Of a stretch of DNA of 64,000 bases, positions 24,218 to 34,007 are shown in pieces. The DNA lies in the NCBI GenBank assembly GCA_964454025.1, contig CAYVRP010000025.1, forward strand, positions 14,411 to 78,410, in the 5' to 3' direction. The notes beneath the pieces are model-generated. The model ran no database searches, was not told the DNA's origin, and saw nothing but the letters and a program-made list of their open reading frames with translations. The position numbers and the translations under genes are program-made. Positions within the stretch are counted from its first letter, which is position 1. The number at the start of each line of letters is the position of its first letter. Source of the stretch: JAFGBI01 sp964454025 (GTDB lineage: Bacteria; Myxococcota_A; Polyangia; Polyangiales; Polyangiaceae).

Positions 24218-26122
24218 ATGGCGAACTTCAAGACCGTCGTCGTCGATACCGACCTGCTGATCTGCGGTGGCGGCATGGCCGCCTGCGGCGCCGCGGTGGA
24301 GGCCGCCTACTGGGCCAAGCAGCACGGCCTCAAGATCACGCTGGTGGACAAGGCGGCCATGGATCGCTCCGGCGCCGTGGCGATGGGCCTGTCCGCGATC
24401 AACCTCTACCTCGACCACTCGAGCGGCGACAACACCCTGCGCGATTACGTGGACTACGTCCGGAACGACCTGATGGGGATCACGCGCGAGGACCTGGTCG
24501 CCAACATCGCGCGCCACGTCGACGGCACCGTGCACCTGTTCGAGAAGTGGGGCCTGCCCATCTGGAAGAACGACCAGGGCCGCTACGTCCACGAGGGGCG
24601 CTGGCAGGTCATGATCAACGGCGAGTCGTACAAGGTGATCGTCGCCGAGGCCGCCAAGAAGGCGCTCGCCGAGGCCGGGGGCCAGTACCTCGAGCGCGTC
24701 TTCATCACCCACCCGCTGATGGAGGGGGACCGCTGCGTCGGCGCCATCGGCTTCAGCGTCCGCGAGAACACGGTCTACGTCTTCAAGGCGAAGGCGACGC
24801 TGGTCGCGATGGGAGGCGCCGTCCACGTCTTCCGGCCACGCTCGACCGGCGAGGGCCTCGGCCGCTCCTGGTACCCGCCGTTCAACTCGGCCGGGAGCGC
24901 GTTCTTCACCCTCTACGCGGGCGCCGAGATGACCTGCCAGGAGGTGCGCTTCGTGCCCGTGCGGTTCAAGGACGCCTACGGCCCGGTCGGCGCCTGGTTC
25001 CTGCTGTTCAAGTCGATCGCGACCAACGCGCTCGGCGAGGACTACATGAAGACCAACGACGCCGAGCTCGACAAGTGGGGTCCCTACGGCCGCGCCAAGC
25101 CGACACCGGCGAACCTCCGCAACTGGCTCATGATGCTGGACATCATGAAGGGCAAGGGTCCCATCAAGATGCGCACGGAGGAGGCGATCCGGCGGATCAG
25201 CGAGCAGGCCCCCGACCCCAAGGCGGCGCAGCGCAAGCTGAAGGAGCTCGAGTCCGAGGCGTGGGAGGACTTCCTCGACATGACCATCGCCCAGGCGCTG
25301 CTCTGGGCCGCCACCAACGTCGAGCCCGAGAAGAAGCCGTCGGAGATCATGGCCTGCGAGCCGTACTTCATCGGTTCGCACTCCGGCGCCTCCGGCGCCT
25401 GGGTGTCCGGCGCCGAGGACCTGCAGACCGCCGCCACCCGCGGCGAGTACTGCTGGGGACACACCAACATGACCACGGTACCCGGGCTCTTCGCCGCGGG
25501 CGACGCGAGCGGGGCGTCGAGCCACAAGTTCTCGTCCGGCTCCTTCACCGAGGGCCGCATCGCCGGCAAGGCCGCGGTCGCGTTCATCCAGCAGGAGGGC
25601 GGCAAGGCCCAGGTGTCCGACGCGCGGGTCGCCGAGCTCACCAGCCAGATCCTGCAGCCGCTCGCCACCTTCCGCGAGCACTCGGGCGCCACCACCGACC
25701 CCGATCTGAACCCGAAGTACCTCCGGCCCAAACACTTCATGCACCGGCTGCAGAAGATCATGGACGAGTACGCCGGCGGCGTGTCCTGCCAGCTCGCCAC
25801 CAGCGCCCGCCAGCTCGAGGTCGGCCTCGAGCAGCTCGCGCTCCTGCGCGAGGACGCGCGGTGCCTGGCGGCCAGCGACCTCAACGAGCTGATGCGCTGC
25901 TGGGAGAACGTGCACCGCCTGCACCAGGCCGAGGCCCACGTCCGCTCGGTGCTCTTCCGCGAGGAGACGCGCTGGCCGGGGTACTACCTGCGCGCCGACA
26001 AGCCGACCCTCGATCAGGACAACTGGCTGGCGTTCTGCAACTGCCGGTACGACCAGGCCAAGAACGAGTGGTCGATGATCAAGCGCCCCGTGAAATACAT
26101 CACGAGCGGCAACGGCGGATGA
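24218..26122 (+). CDS. aprA: adenylylsulfate (APS) reductase alpha subunit
   Basis: 634 residues from ATG at 24218 (GGAGG 10 bp upstream); a GTG at 24212 overlapping the aprB stop is possible but is too close to the ribosome site. The FAD-binding N-terminus is CGGGMAACGAAVEAAYWA, followed by DRSGAVAMGLSAINLYL. The catalytic-site region includes EVRFVPVRFKDAYGPVGAWF and GSHSGASGAWVSGAED, hallmarks of AprA rather than of fumarate reductases. Acts in the cytoplasm on adenosine 5'-phosphosulfate. Encoded with aprB and directly overlapping qmoA, the expected electron donor complex. Confidence 0.97.
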   Translation: MANFKTVVVDTDLLICGGGMAACGAAVEAAYWAKQHGLKITLVDKAAMDRSGAVAMGLSAINLYLDHSSGDNTLRDYVDYVRNDLMGITREDLVANIARHVDGTVHLFEKWGLPIWKNDQGRYVHEGRWQVMINGESYKVIVAEAAKKALAEAGGQYLERVFITHPLMEGDRCVGAIGFSVRENTVYVFKAKATLVAMGGAVHVFRPRSTGEGLGRSWYPPFNSAGSAFFTLYAGAEMTCQEVRFVPVRFKDAYGPVGAWFLLFKSIATNALGEDYMKTNDAELDKWGPYGRAKPTPANLRNWLMMLDIMKGKGPIKMRTEEAIRRISEQAPDPKAAQRKLKELESEAWEDFLDMTIAQALLWAATNVEPEKKPSEIMACEPYFIGSHSGASGAWVSGAEDLQTAATRGEYCWGHTNMTTVPGLFAAGDASGASSHKFSSGSFTEGRIAGKAAVAFIQQEGGKAQVSDARVAELTSQILQPLATFREHSGATTDPDLNPKYLRPKHFMHRLQKIMDEYAGGVSCQLATSARQLEVGLEQLALLREDARCLAASDLNELMRCWENVHRLHQAEAHVRSVLFREETRWPGYYLRADKPTLDQDNWLAFCNCRYDQAKNEWSMIKRPVKYITSGNGG

Positions 26123-27438
26123 ACGATCGGGACCCGCTCGAGCTCCCCCGAGGCCCCCGCGGACGGCTCCTCGTCGTCGGCGGGGGCATCGCCGGGCTGT
26201 CGGCGGCGATCGAGGGCGCCGAGGCGGGGTTCGGCGTCGTGCTCGTCGAGCGCGCGGCTCACCTCGGCGGGCGGGTCGCCCAGCTCCACCAGTACTTCCC
26301 CAAGCTCTGCCCCCCGCTCTGTGGGCTCGAGATCAACCTGCGGCGCCTGCGCGCGGGGCGGGGCCTCGCCTGGCTCACCTCGACCGAGGTGGAGCGAGGC
26401 GAGCCGACCCGCGACGGGCGGCTCCGGGCGCGACTGCGACAGCGGCCGCGCTTCGTGACCGAGCGGTGCACCGCGTGCGGCGCCTGCACCGACGCTTGCC
26501 CGGTGCTGCGCCCGCGCCCCTTCGACCTCGGGCTGAGCACCGCGAAGGCCATCGCCCTGCCCCACGCCGCGGCGTTCCCCGCTCGGTTCGCGATCGAGCG
26601 CGATGCGTGCGAGCCCGGCTGCGCGCGGTGCGTCGCGGCCTGCCCGTACGGGGCCATCGATCTCGGCATGGGCGACCGCGAGCTGGAGCTCGAGGCGACG
26701 GCGGTGATCTGGGCCACCGGCTGGGATCCATACGACGCGAGCGCGCTCACCGACCTCGGCTTCGGGGCGCACCCCGACGTCGTCACCGGCCTGATGCTCG
26801 AGCGCCTCGCGTCGCCCCAGGGGCCGACCGGCGGGCGCATCGTCTGCCCCTCCGACGGGCGCGCGCCGCGGCGCGTCGCCTTCGTGCAGTGCGCGGGCTC
26901 GCGGGACGCGGGCCACCTCGAGTACTGCTCGGGCGTCTGCTGCCTCGCCTCGGCCAAGCAGGCCCGGTACCTGCGCGCGGCGCACCCGGAGGTGGAGATC
27001 GCCATCCACTTCATCGACCGCCGCGCCACCGGGAACGCCGAGCGCTTCCTCGCCGCCACCGCCGCGGACGAGCGGCTCCGCTTCGTGCCCGGGAAGGTCG
27101 CCCGGGTTGACGTGTCGGGGGCATCGCCGGTGGTCGTCGTCGAGGACCTCTCCAGCGGCCAGCTCGCCGCGACGGCCGTCGACCTGGTGGTCCTCGCGAC
27201 GGGGATGACCCCGTCGCGGAGCGACACCCCCGCGTTCCAGCAGCTCTCGCGGGACGTGAACGGCTTCTTGGCTTCGGCGCAGCCTCCTCGGATCGGCGCG
27301 GGGCAGTACGTCGCGGGCTGCGCACGGCAACCCATGGACGTCGCCACGGCCGTCCGCGACGCTACCGCCGCCGTCGCCCGGGCGCTCGCGCGGGCGCCGC
27401 GCGCGGCGGGCGACCCCGCGCCGCGAGGTGCGTCATGA
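26119..27438 (+). CDS. qmoA: QmoA, HdrA-like flavoprotein of the quinone-interacting APS reductase partner complex
   Basis: 439 residues. FAD Rossmann motif VVGGGIAGLSAAIEGAEAG near residue 18, HdrA-type Cys region YFPKLCPPLCGLEINLRR near residue 60, two cluster motifs CTACGACTDACP and CEPGCARCVAACPYGAIDL, and the FVQCAGSRD and YCSGVCC motifs shared with HdrA. Qmo couples menaquinol oxidation to APS reduction. ATG at 26119 overlaps the aprA stop, and the stop overlaps the qmoB start. Such tight linkage supports a physical Apr-Qmo pathway. Confidence 0.95.
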   Translation: MNDRDPLELPRGPRGRLLVVGGGIAGLSAAIEGAEAGFGVVLVERAAHLGGRVAQLHQYFPKLCPPLCGLEINLRRLRAGRGLAWLTSTEVERGEPTRDGRLRARLRQRPRFVTERCTACGACTDACPVLRPRPFDLGLSTAKAIALPHAAAFPARFAIERDACEPGCARCVAACPYGAIDLGMGDRELELEATAVIWATGWDPYDASALTDLGFGAHPDVVTGLMLERLASPQGPTGGRIVCPSDGRAPRRVAFVQCAGSRDAGHLEYCSGVCCLASAKQARYLRAAHPEVEIAIHFIDRRATGNAERFLAATAADERLRFVPGKVARVDVSGASPVVVVEDLSSGQLAATAVDLVVLATGMTPSRSDTPAFQQLSRDVNGFLASAQPPRIGAGQYVAGCARQPMDVATAVRDATAAVARALARAPRAAGDPAPRGAS

Positions 27439-29675
27439 GCCAGGCGGCGGTGCTCCTGTGCGCGGGGTGCGAGCTCGGGTCGGCGCTCGACCTCGCCGCG
27501 CTGACGCGGCTCTGCGCCGACTACCCGGGCGTCGGCAGCGCGCAGACGGTCCCCTGCCTCTGCGACGCAGCGGGCGCGCGGGCCCTCCGCGACTGCGCGC
27601 GCGCCGCGCCGTCCACGATCGTCCTCGGCGCCTGCTCGGCGCGCTTCACGCCGCTCCCGACGGCGGACGTGACCTGCCCGGTCGAGCGCGTCCCCCTGCG
27701 CGAGCTGGTGGTCTACAGCCACGAGCCGGGTCACGCCGAGACGCAGGCGCTCGCCGCGGACACGCTGCGCATGGGGCTCATCCGGGCGCTGAGGTCGACG
27801 CCAGCCGTGCCCCAGGGGTTCGAGGTCGAGCGCTGCGTGCTCGTGGTCGGCGGCGGCGCGACCGGGATCGCCGCCGCGCTCGTCGCGGCGAAGGCCGGCT
27901 ACCGGGTAGCGCTGGTGGAGCGGGAACCGGCGCTGGGCGGGTGGCTCCGCCTGACGCGGCGGTTGCCCCCGAGCGTGCCCCCGTATCGCGAGCTCGAGGA
28001 CAGCCCCCTCGAGACGCTCCTCGCCGAGCTGGGGGCGGAGCCCCTGGTCACCGTCCACAAGGGGACCACCGTCGAGCGCATCACGGGCGAGCCCGGGCGG
28101 TTCACGGTGACGCTCCGCACCCCGACGGGGCCGCACGAGCTCCGGGCCGGCGCCGTCGTGCAGGCGACCGGCTACGTCCCGTACGACGCGACCCGGCTGG
28201 CCCACCTCGGCTACGGCAAGTCGCCCGACGTGGTGACCAGCCAGGAGCTCGAGCCGATGCTGGCCGCGGGCCGGCTCCGCCGCCCCTCCGCCGGCCAGCG
28301 CGCGCGCCGGATCGCGTTCCTCCTCTGCGCGGGCTCGCGGGACCCGGACCACCTGCCCTACTGCTCCACCGTCTGCTGCCGCACCGCGCTGAAGCAGGCG
28401 CTCTGGGCGCGAGAGCTCGACGGCGACTGCGAAGCGTACGTGGTCGCTCGAGACCTGCGCACCCCGGGCCTGCACGAGGCCTTCTACCGCCGCGCGCAGG
28501 AGGATCCGCTCCTCTTCTTCACCAAGGGCGAGGTCAGCGCGGTGGCGCTCACCCGGGAGGGCCGGCTATCGGTGGCGGTGAAGGGCGGGCTCCTCGGCGA
28601 CGACGTCGCGCTCGAGGCCGAGCTGGTCGTGCTCGCGGTGGGGATGGTTCCCCGCGCCTCGGACAACGACGCCCTGCGGGAGCTCGCGGACGCGCGCGCC
28701 GCGCTCGCCCGCGGGGATCCGGGCCAAATCGCCGCCGAGGAGACGGTCCGCCGCCTCGAGGTCATCGCCGACTCCGGCACGCTCGGCCTCGGCTACCGCC
28801 AGGGGCCGGACCTCCCGCTCGACCGCTACGGCTTCCCCGACTCCCATTTCATCTGCTTCCCGTACGAGACGCGCCGCACGGGGATCTACGCGGCCGGGGC
28901 CGTGCGCGCGCCGAACGATCTGGAGGCCTGCCGCATCGACGGCGAGGGCGCCGCCCTGAAGGCGATCCAGGCCATCGAGCATGCCGCCGCGGGGCTGGCC
29001 CTGCACCCGCGCTGGGGCGACCCGGCGCCGCCCTCGTTCAACCTCCAGCGCTGCACCCAGTGCAAGCGGTGCACCGAGGAGTGCCCGTTCGGCACCCTCG
29101 ACGAGGACGAGCGCGGCACGCCCAAGCTCCATCCGACCCGCTGTCGCCGCTGCGGGATCTGCCTGGGCGCCTGTCCGGAGCGGATCATCTCCTTCCCGGA
29201 CTACGGCATCGACGTCGTCTCGAACCTGGTCAAGTCGGTGCCGATCCCGGACGAGTTCGAGGAGAGCCCGCGGATCCTGGTGCTGGCCTGCGAGAACGAC
29301 GCCTACCCGGCGCTGGAGCTCGCGGGGTTCCACCGCCACCGCTACAGCGCCTACGTCCGCGTGATCCCGGTCCGCTGCCTCGGCTCGGTCAACGTCATCT
29401 GGATCGCCGACGCCATGGCGCGCGGATACGACGGAGTGCTCTTGCTGGGTTGCGTCCCCGGCGACGACACCCAGTGTCACTACCTGCGCGGCAGCGAGCT
29501 GATGACGACGCGCAGCGAGAACGTCAAGCAGAAGCTGACGCAGCTCGCGCTCGAGGACGAGCGGGTGCGTATCGAGTACGTCACCATCACCGACTACTCG
29601 ACGCTCGGCGGTCGTATCGACGCCTTCGTGCAGCGCATCCAGGAGATCGGCCTGAACCCCTTCAAGGACGTGTGA
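27435..29675 (+). CDS. qmoB: QmoB, HdrA/MvhD-like flavoprotein
   Basis: 746 residues. N-terminal Cys-rich region (CAGCELG, then CLCDAAG), FAD domain (VVGGGATGIAAALVAAKAG near residue 138), HdrA-type FLLCAGSRD and YCSTVCC, two 4Fe-4S motifs near residue 540 (CTQCKRCTEECPFG and CRRCGICLGACPERI), then a C-terminal MvhD-type domain (CENDAYPALE, VRCLGSVN, LLGCVPGDDTQCHY). This domain order is the QmoB order. It is the cytoplasmic electron-carrying subunit between QmoC/QmoA and APS reductase. It overlaps its neighbours at both ends. Confidence 0.95.
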   Translation: MSQAAVLLCAGCELGSALDLAALTRLCADYPGVGSAQTVPCLCDAAGARALRDCARAAPSTIVLGACSARFTPLPTADVTCPVERVPLRELVVYSHEPGHAETQALAADTLRMGLIRALRSTPAVPQGFEVERCVLVVGGGATGIAAALVAAKAGYRVALVEREPALGGWLRLTRRLPPSVPPYRELEDSPLETLLAELGAEPLVTVHKGTTVERITGEPGRFTVTLRTPTGPHELRAGAVVQATGYVPYDATRLAHLGYGKSPDVVTSQELEPMLAAGRLRRPSAGQRARRIAFLLCAGSRDPDHLPYCSTVCCRTALKQALWARELDGDCEAYVVARDLRTPGLHEAFYRRAQEDPLLFFTKGEVSAVALTREGRLSVAVKGGLLGDDVALEAELVVLAVGMVPRASDNDALRELADARAALARGDPGQIAAEETVRRLEVIADSGTLGLGYRQGPDLPLDRYGFPDSHFICFPYETRRTGIYAAGAVRAPNDLEACRIDGEGAALKAIQAIEHAAAGLALHPRWGDPAPPSFNLQRCTQCKRCTEECPFGTLDEDERGTPKLHPTRCRRCGICLGACPERIISFPDYGIDVVSNLVKSVPIPDEFEESPRILVLACENDAYPALELAGFHRHRYSAYVRVIPVRCLGSVNVIWIADAMARGYDGVLLLGCVPGDDTQCHYLRGSELMTTRSENVKQKLTQLALEDERVRIEYVTITDYSTLGGRIDAFVQRIQEIGLNPFKDV

Positions 29676-31075
29676 TGATCCGCGGAGACGCTACCGCAGA
29701 CGGGGCGAACACGGCGACCGGGTCCGGGCCCCGCGATCGCGCCCCGAGGACTCGGCGCCGCGCCACCCGCCTGGCGCCGGACCGCGCGCTCGTCCGGCGC
29801 CTGCTCGACGGCGGCGGCGACGCCCTGCGCCAGTGCATGCAGTGCGCGACCTGCTCCGCGGTCTGCGAGCTCACCCCCGAAGACGCGCCCTTCCCCCGCA
29901 AGGAGATGCGCTGGGCGCAGTGGGGGCTGGCCGATCGGCTGCTCGTCGACGTGGATCTCTGGCTCTGCCACGAGTGCCACGACTGCACCGGGCGCTGCCC
30001 GCGCGACGCCCGCCCCGGCGACGTCATGGCGGCGCTGCGCCAGGAGGGCGTGAGCCACTACTCCTGGCCGCGGGGGCTCGCCCGCTGGGCGGCGAGGCCG
30101 GGGGGGCTCGTCGGGCTCGTCGTCGGCGCGGCCGCGCTGCTCGCGGCGGCCGCGTGGGGTTGGGAGGCGGCCGGGGCCACCGCGGCGGAGCTCGCGGGCA
30201 CGGGGCTCCCCGACGCGGGACCCCGCATCGTGATCCCCTTCTCCCCGCGGCTCCCCCACGGCCTGCTCGGCGTGCTCTTCGCGACGCTGCTCCTGCTCGA
30301 CGGCGCCTTGCTCGGGCTCGGCGCGGCGCGGTACTGGCGGGCGCTGGTCCGGGCCAACCGCTCCGGCGGCCAAACGCGGGCGCCCCCCAGCTGGGGGAGG
30401 AGCCTCCGCCTCGCGCTCGGTCGCGTCGCCTGGCACGAGGACTTCGGGCGCTGCCAGACGGAGCGGGGGCGCAGGGTGGGGCACTCGCTCGTCTTGTACG
30501 GGATGCTGGGGCTCGTCCTGGTGGATCTCTGGGTGGTGACGGCGCGGTACAGCCCGCTGCGCACCGGGCTCGTGTACCCGCTGGGGCTCACCGATCCGTG
30601 GAAGATCCTGGCGAACCTCGCCGGCGCCGCGCTCGTGCTCGGCTGTGTCACCATGGCCGTGGAGCGCTGGGGTCGCCCCGCGCGGTGGTTCCCCGGCGGC
30701 CAGACCGCCGCGCCGAGCCGCCCGCGCTCGGCGCCGTCGGGCACCTACGGCGACTGGTTGCTGCTGGCGCTGCTGCTCACGGTCGCGCTCACCGGGTTCG
30801 TGACCGAGGCGCTCCATTTCGCCCGGATGGAGCCCACGCGACACCTGGCCTACCTGGTACATCTGGTTTCGGTCGTGACGCTGCTGCTGGTGCTGCCGTA
30901 CACGAAGCTCGCCCACCTCGCCTATCGCACGGTGGCGTTCGTCTACGTGGAGCGCCACGGCCTGCGGCGGCGGCGCGCCGGGCCGGCCGCCCCGGCGCCG
31001 TCGCCATCCCCCGCCGCGGCCACGCTCGCGCCCCGGGAGGTACCGTGCCCGCGCGCCGCTACCGCCGCGCCGTGA
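29675..31075 (+). CDS. qmoC: QmoC, HdrC/HdrE-like membrane quinone-binding subunit
   Basis: 466 residues. The soluble N-terminus has two HdrC-type clusters (CMQCATCSAVCEL and CHECHDCTGRCPR). From about residue 130 there are about six TM helices of a heme b-type membrane domain with His residues near residues 260-290 and 380-410. It takes electrons from menaquinol and feeds QmoA/B. ATG at 29675 overlaps the qmoB stop. The C-terminal about 40 residues are Pro/Ala-rich and overlap in another frame with the cytochrome gene that starts at 31045. Confidence 0.94.
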   Translation: MIRGDATADGANTATGSGPRDRAPRTRRRATRLAPDRALVRRLLDGGGDALRQCMQCATCSAVCELTPEDAPFPRKEMRWAQWGLADRLLVDVDLWLCHECHDCTGRCPRDARPGDVMAALRQEGVSHYSWPRGLARWAARPGGLVGLVVGAAALLAAAAWGWEAAGATAAELAGTGLPDAGPRIVIPFSPRLPHGLLGVLFATLLLLDGALLGLGAARYWRALVRANRSGGQTRAPPSWGRSLRLALGRVAWHEDFGRCQTERGRRVGHSLVLYGMLGLVLVDLWVVTARYSPLRTGLVYPLGLTDPWKILANLAGAALVLGCVTMAVERWGRPARWFPGGQTAAPSRPRSAPSGTYGDWLLLALLLTVALTGFVTEALHFARMEPTRHLAYLVHLVSVVTLLLVLPYTKLAHLAYRTVAFVYVERHGLRRRRAGPAAPAPSPSPAAATLAPREVPCPRAATAAP

Positions 31076-31404
31076 CGGCCGCGTTGCTGATGATGGGCGC
31101 GCCGCTCCTGTTGTCGCTGGTCGGCCTCGCGCGCGGCGCCGGGCCGGAGCCGTTCCTGGCCCCCGCCCGGCCCGAGACCCGCTGCGTGCTGGAGGCAGGC
31201 GCCATGCGCCACACCCACATGACCTACCTGGCTCGGCGCCGCGACCGCGTGGTACGCGAGGGCGACGCGGCGACCGTCGCCGAGAGCGAGACGCGCGGCC
31301 TGCGCTCGTGCCGCGGGTGCCACCCCGATCGCGCCACCTTCTGCGATCGGTGTCACACGCGCGCCAGCGTGAGGCTCGACTGCTTCGGGTGCCACGCCTA
31401 CTGA
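31045..31404 (+). CDS. DsrJ-like triheme cytochrome c, second copy
   Basis: 119 residues from GTG at 31045, 4 bp after GGGAGG and inside the end of qmoC. The N-terminal hydrophobic helix could be an uncleaved signal anchor. There are three CXXCH heme sites: CRGCH, CDRCH and CFGCH. A Cys at about residue 47 followed by AMRHTHM matches the conserved Cys/MR-H region in DsrJ, where a Cys ligates a heme iron. Located directly after qmoC, it is the third member of a second DsrJOP set (DsrO/P-like at 21643-23629). Function of a heme with Cys ligation in electron transfer is unresolved. Confidence 0.8.
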   Translation: MPARRYRRAVTAALLMMGAPLLLSLVGLARGAGPEPFLAPARPETRCVLEAGAMRHTHMTYLARRRDRVVREGDAATVAESETRGLRSCRGCHPDRATFCDRCHTRASVRLDCFGCHAY

Positions 31405-31777
31405 CGCGCCGTTCCCACGCCGCGAGGCCACGGCGACGGCAGGATCGGCCGGCGAGCGCCGCCGTCAGCGCTGCTTGGCGGGGACGCGCCGGGGCGGAAA
31501 GCCGCTCTCCCGCCCCCGCCCCGAACCCCGAGCCCGCGCGACGGTCACGAACGCTGGCCCGAGGAGGGTGTCTCGGCGGCGCCAGCGCGCTGCCCGGTGT
31601 GCAGCCCTCGAACCCCACGGGATGGCCGAGGGGACGCCCGTCGCGGTTCTCTCGCCCGTCCGTTGGCCCCGCCGTGACCTGGACGACGCCCCCGGCCCGG
31701 CAGCGAGCCGATTTGCTGAACCATTTCGGGGCGAGGACGCGACTGCGGGACGGCTTTCGAGCCAAGGGAACCCGTCG
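31405..31777. other. intergenic stretch between the sulfur operon and the GH11 gene
   Basis: 373 bp in which no gene or clear terminator was recognised. It should contain the end of the apr-qmo transcript and the promoter for the xylanase gene at 31778. Confidence 0.4.
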
Positions 31778-33061
31778 ATGTCACGAAGCAGGTTCATGAG
31801 AGCAGAATTGTTCAGTCTCAGAGTCCTTCTCGCTGGCACGGTGAGCGTCGCGGTAGGAAGCGGGGGGTGCTCGTCGCGTGGCGACGAAGGGGGTGGGGAG
31901 GCGATGGGCGGGGCGACCGCAACGGGCGGTGTGATCGCGGGGGGCACGCGCGCCTCGGCAACCTCGACCGTGGGTGGCAGCGCCTCGCCGCCGAGCGGCG
32001 GCCAGTGGGCGACCGGCGGTGCGGCGAGCGGAGGCGCTCCCGCCGTCGGTGGCGCTCCGAGCGCCGGAGGAGTGGTCGCAACCGGTGGGACATCGCTCGT
32101 CACGACGGGGGGTACCGGCGGCGCGACGACCGGCGGCGTGCCAACGGGCGGCGCCCCGACCGGCGGCGTGACGACCGGCGGCGTGACGACCGGCGGCGTG
32201 ACGACCGGCGGCGTGGCAACGGGTGGCGCCCCGACCGGCGGCGTGACGACCGGTGGCGTGGCAACGGGCGGCGCCTCGACCGGTGGCGTTTCCGCTGGCG
32301 GTGCCGAGGAGGCGGGCGGCGCGGGAACGGCGGGTGTCCCGGAGGCGGGAGGCGCGGAGGCCGGCGCGGGCGGCTCCGCGGGGGCGTCGTTGGACTGTGG
32401 AGCCCCGATGCCGACGGGCAACGGCACCACTCACTGCGGGAGCGACAGGACCGGCAGAGCGGGCGACCTCGCCTGGGAGCTCTGGTCGAACGCCAACAAC
32501 GGCAACGATTGCATCACCTACTACGACACGCCGGCCTTCAGCGCCAGATGGAACAACAACGGCGACTTCTTGGCGCGCCTCGGGATCGAGTGGGGAGGCA
32601 GGCCCATCGCCCAGTTGGGTGAAATCACCGCCGAGTTCACCTATCGGAAGACCGGTTCCAGCGGCGAGTATTCGTACATCGGCGTCTACGGTTGGGCGAC
32701 CAATCCTTGTGTCGAGTACTACATCATCGACGACTCGTTCAACGGGATGCCCTTCAGTCCCTGGGGGATGCAGCAGAAGGGATCGGCCACCATCGACGGC
32801 GAGGTCTATCGGTTCTTCTCGGGCACCACGGGGGGAACCGGTGGCTCCCGCTGCGCGGGTGGCGGTGGCTTCACGCAGTACTGGAGCGTCCGTCAACGGG
32901 GTCGGTCATGCGGCGTCATCAACGTCACCAAGCACTTCGAAGCCTGGAGGAATGTGGGCATGAACATGGACAACATCCTCGAGGCCAAGGTCCTGGTCGA
33001 GACGGGCGGCGGTCAAGGGACCGTCGAGTTCCCGATCGCGAACGTGCGATCCAGCCGGTAG
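31778..33061 (+). CDS. lipoprotein GH11 endo-1,4-beta-xylanase
   Basis: 427 residues from ATG at 31778 (an internal ATG at 31796 is also possible). A signal peptide reaches a lipobox (VGSGGCSS), followed by about 150 residues of TGG-rich linker. The C-terminal domain (about residues 210-425) is a GH11 jelly roll: YSYIGVYGW, the nucleophile Glu in NPCVEYYIID, FTQYWSVRQ, VTKHFEAW, and the acid/base Glu in VLVETGG. Secreted xylanases of this family cut xylan backbones. It lies between the apr/qmo operon and the dsr genes, and its GC content is somewhat lower than that of its neighbours, suggesting acquisition. Confidence 0.88.
   Translation: MSRSRFMRAELFSLRVLLAGTVSVAVGSGGCSSRGDEGGGEAMGGATATGGVIAGGTRASATSTVGGSASPPSGGQWATGGAASGGAPAVGGAPSAGGVVATGGTSLVTTGGTGGATTGGVPTGGAPTGGVTTGGVTTGGVTTGGVATGGAPTGGVTTGGVATGGASTGGVSAGGAEEAGGAGTAGVPEAGGAEAGAGGSAGASLDCGAPMPTGNGTTHCGSDRTGRAGDLAWELWSNANNGNDCITYYDTPAFSARWNNNGDFLARLGIEWGGRPIAQLGEITAEFTYRKTGSSGEYSYIGVYGWATNPCVEYYIIDDSFNGMPFSPWGMQQKGSATIDGEVYRFFSGTTGGTGGSRCAGGGGFTQYWSVRQRGRSCGVINVTKHFEAWRNVGMNMDNILEAKVLVETGGGQGTVEFPIANVRSSR
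32119..32310 (+). repeat. 15-bp tandem repeats coding a TTGGV-type linker
   Basis: Near-identical units of ACGACCGGCGGCGTG with variants (CCAACGGGCGGCGCC and similar) repeat about a dozen times in frame in the xylanase gene. Perfect adjacent copies at about 32157-32215 make it prone to length change by slippage. The repeats encode Thr-Gly-Gly-Val/Ala units of a flexible linker. Confidence 0.8.
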
Positions 33062-33217
33062 CCCGCTGACCGCCGGGAGGGTTCCGGGGCCCAGGGCTCG
33101 GCCCGCGGGCACCCCTCGGGCGGTGAGGTGGTGCAGCGTCGCGAACGGGTCGAGCTCCCGCTCGTCACCGGTCGACCCTTGCCACGGGGCCCCAGGCAAC
33201 TAGAAAACTTCGACTCC

Positions 33218-33850
33218 GTGTCGACATCTCCGGGTCTGCCCCCAGGGTCCTGGGACCATCGCTACTCCGCGCGCGAGTACCTGTACGGGACGGAGCCGAA
33301 CGATTTCCTCGCGGCGCGCTACTCCGCACTGCCGGCGGGGGGTGAGATCCTGTGCCTCGCCGACGGTGAGGGGCGCAACGGGGTGTTCCTGGCGACGAAG
33401 GGGATGCGCGTCACGGGCGTCGACAGCTCCGCCGTGGGGATCGCCAAGGCGCAACGGCTCGCCGCTCAGCGTGGGGTTCCCTTCGAAGCGGTCGTCGCCG
33501 ACCTGTCGACCTGGGACCTGGGCGAGGCCCGCTGGGACGGCGTGGTTTCCATCTGGGCCCACCTGCCGGCTCCGATCCGGGCGACGCTGCATCCGCGCGT
33601 CGCCCGCGCGCTCCGCCCCGGCGGCGTCCTGCTGCTCGAGCACTATCACCCGCGCCAGGTCGGCTACGGCACCGGCGGGCCGCCCGACGCCACCATGATG
33701 CTCACCCTCGACGAGCTCAGCGCCGCCTTCGCCGGCTGGACCCGCGTGCACGCCTTCGAGGGTGAACGCGTCGTGATCGAGGGCAGCGGTCACGGCGGCA
33801 CCGGCTACGTCACGCAGGCGATCCTGCGCAAGCCGATGGCGCCCGTCTAG
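33218..33850 (+). CDS. class I SAM-dependent methyltransferase, TehB-like
   Basis: 210 residues from GTG at 33218; the frame is open further upstream to 33128, but that text lacks family similarity. Features: WDHRYSAREYLYGTEPNDFL, ILCLADGEGRNGVFLA (motif I), VTGVDSSAVGIAKAQ and VVSIWAHLP. This pattern is typical of small TehB/thiopurine-like methyltransferases acting on oxyanions or thiols. Converges with the DsrK-like gene that ends at 34008. Substrate unknown. Confidence 0.8.
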   Translation: MSTSPGLPPGSWDHRYSAREYLYGTEPNDFLAARYSALPAGGEILCLADGEGRNGVFLATKGMRVTGVDSSAVGIAKAQRLAAQRGVPFEAVVADLSTWDLGEARWDGVVSIWAHLPAPIRATLHPRVARALRPGGVLLLEHYHPRQVGYGTGGPPDATMMLTLDELSAAFAGWTRVHAFEGERVVIEGSGHGGTGYVTQAILRKPMAPV

Positions 33851-34007
33851 TCGGGCACCTTCGGGTCCGCCTCGCGCCGGCGGGGGTCGGCCGCCGCTCA
33901 CGGACACGGCCGGGCACACCGGATCGGTGGCGCCGAAGGCCGGGCAAGAGGTCCTGACCCGTGAGGGGGGCGCCGCCGCGGGCGAAACCGGGCGGCGCCT
34001 AGGACCC

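Noticed and set aside
23921..28475. Long minus-strand open frames opposite aprA, qmoA and qmoB
   Set aside because: They mirror strongly conserved genes and have Leu/Gly/Arg-rich composition without motifs.
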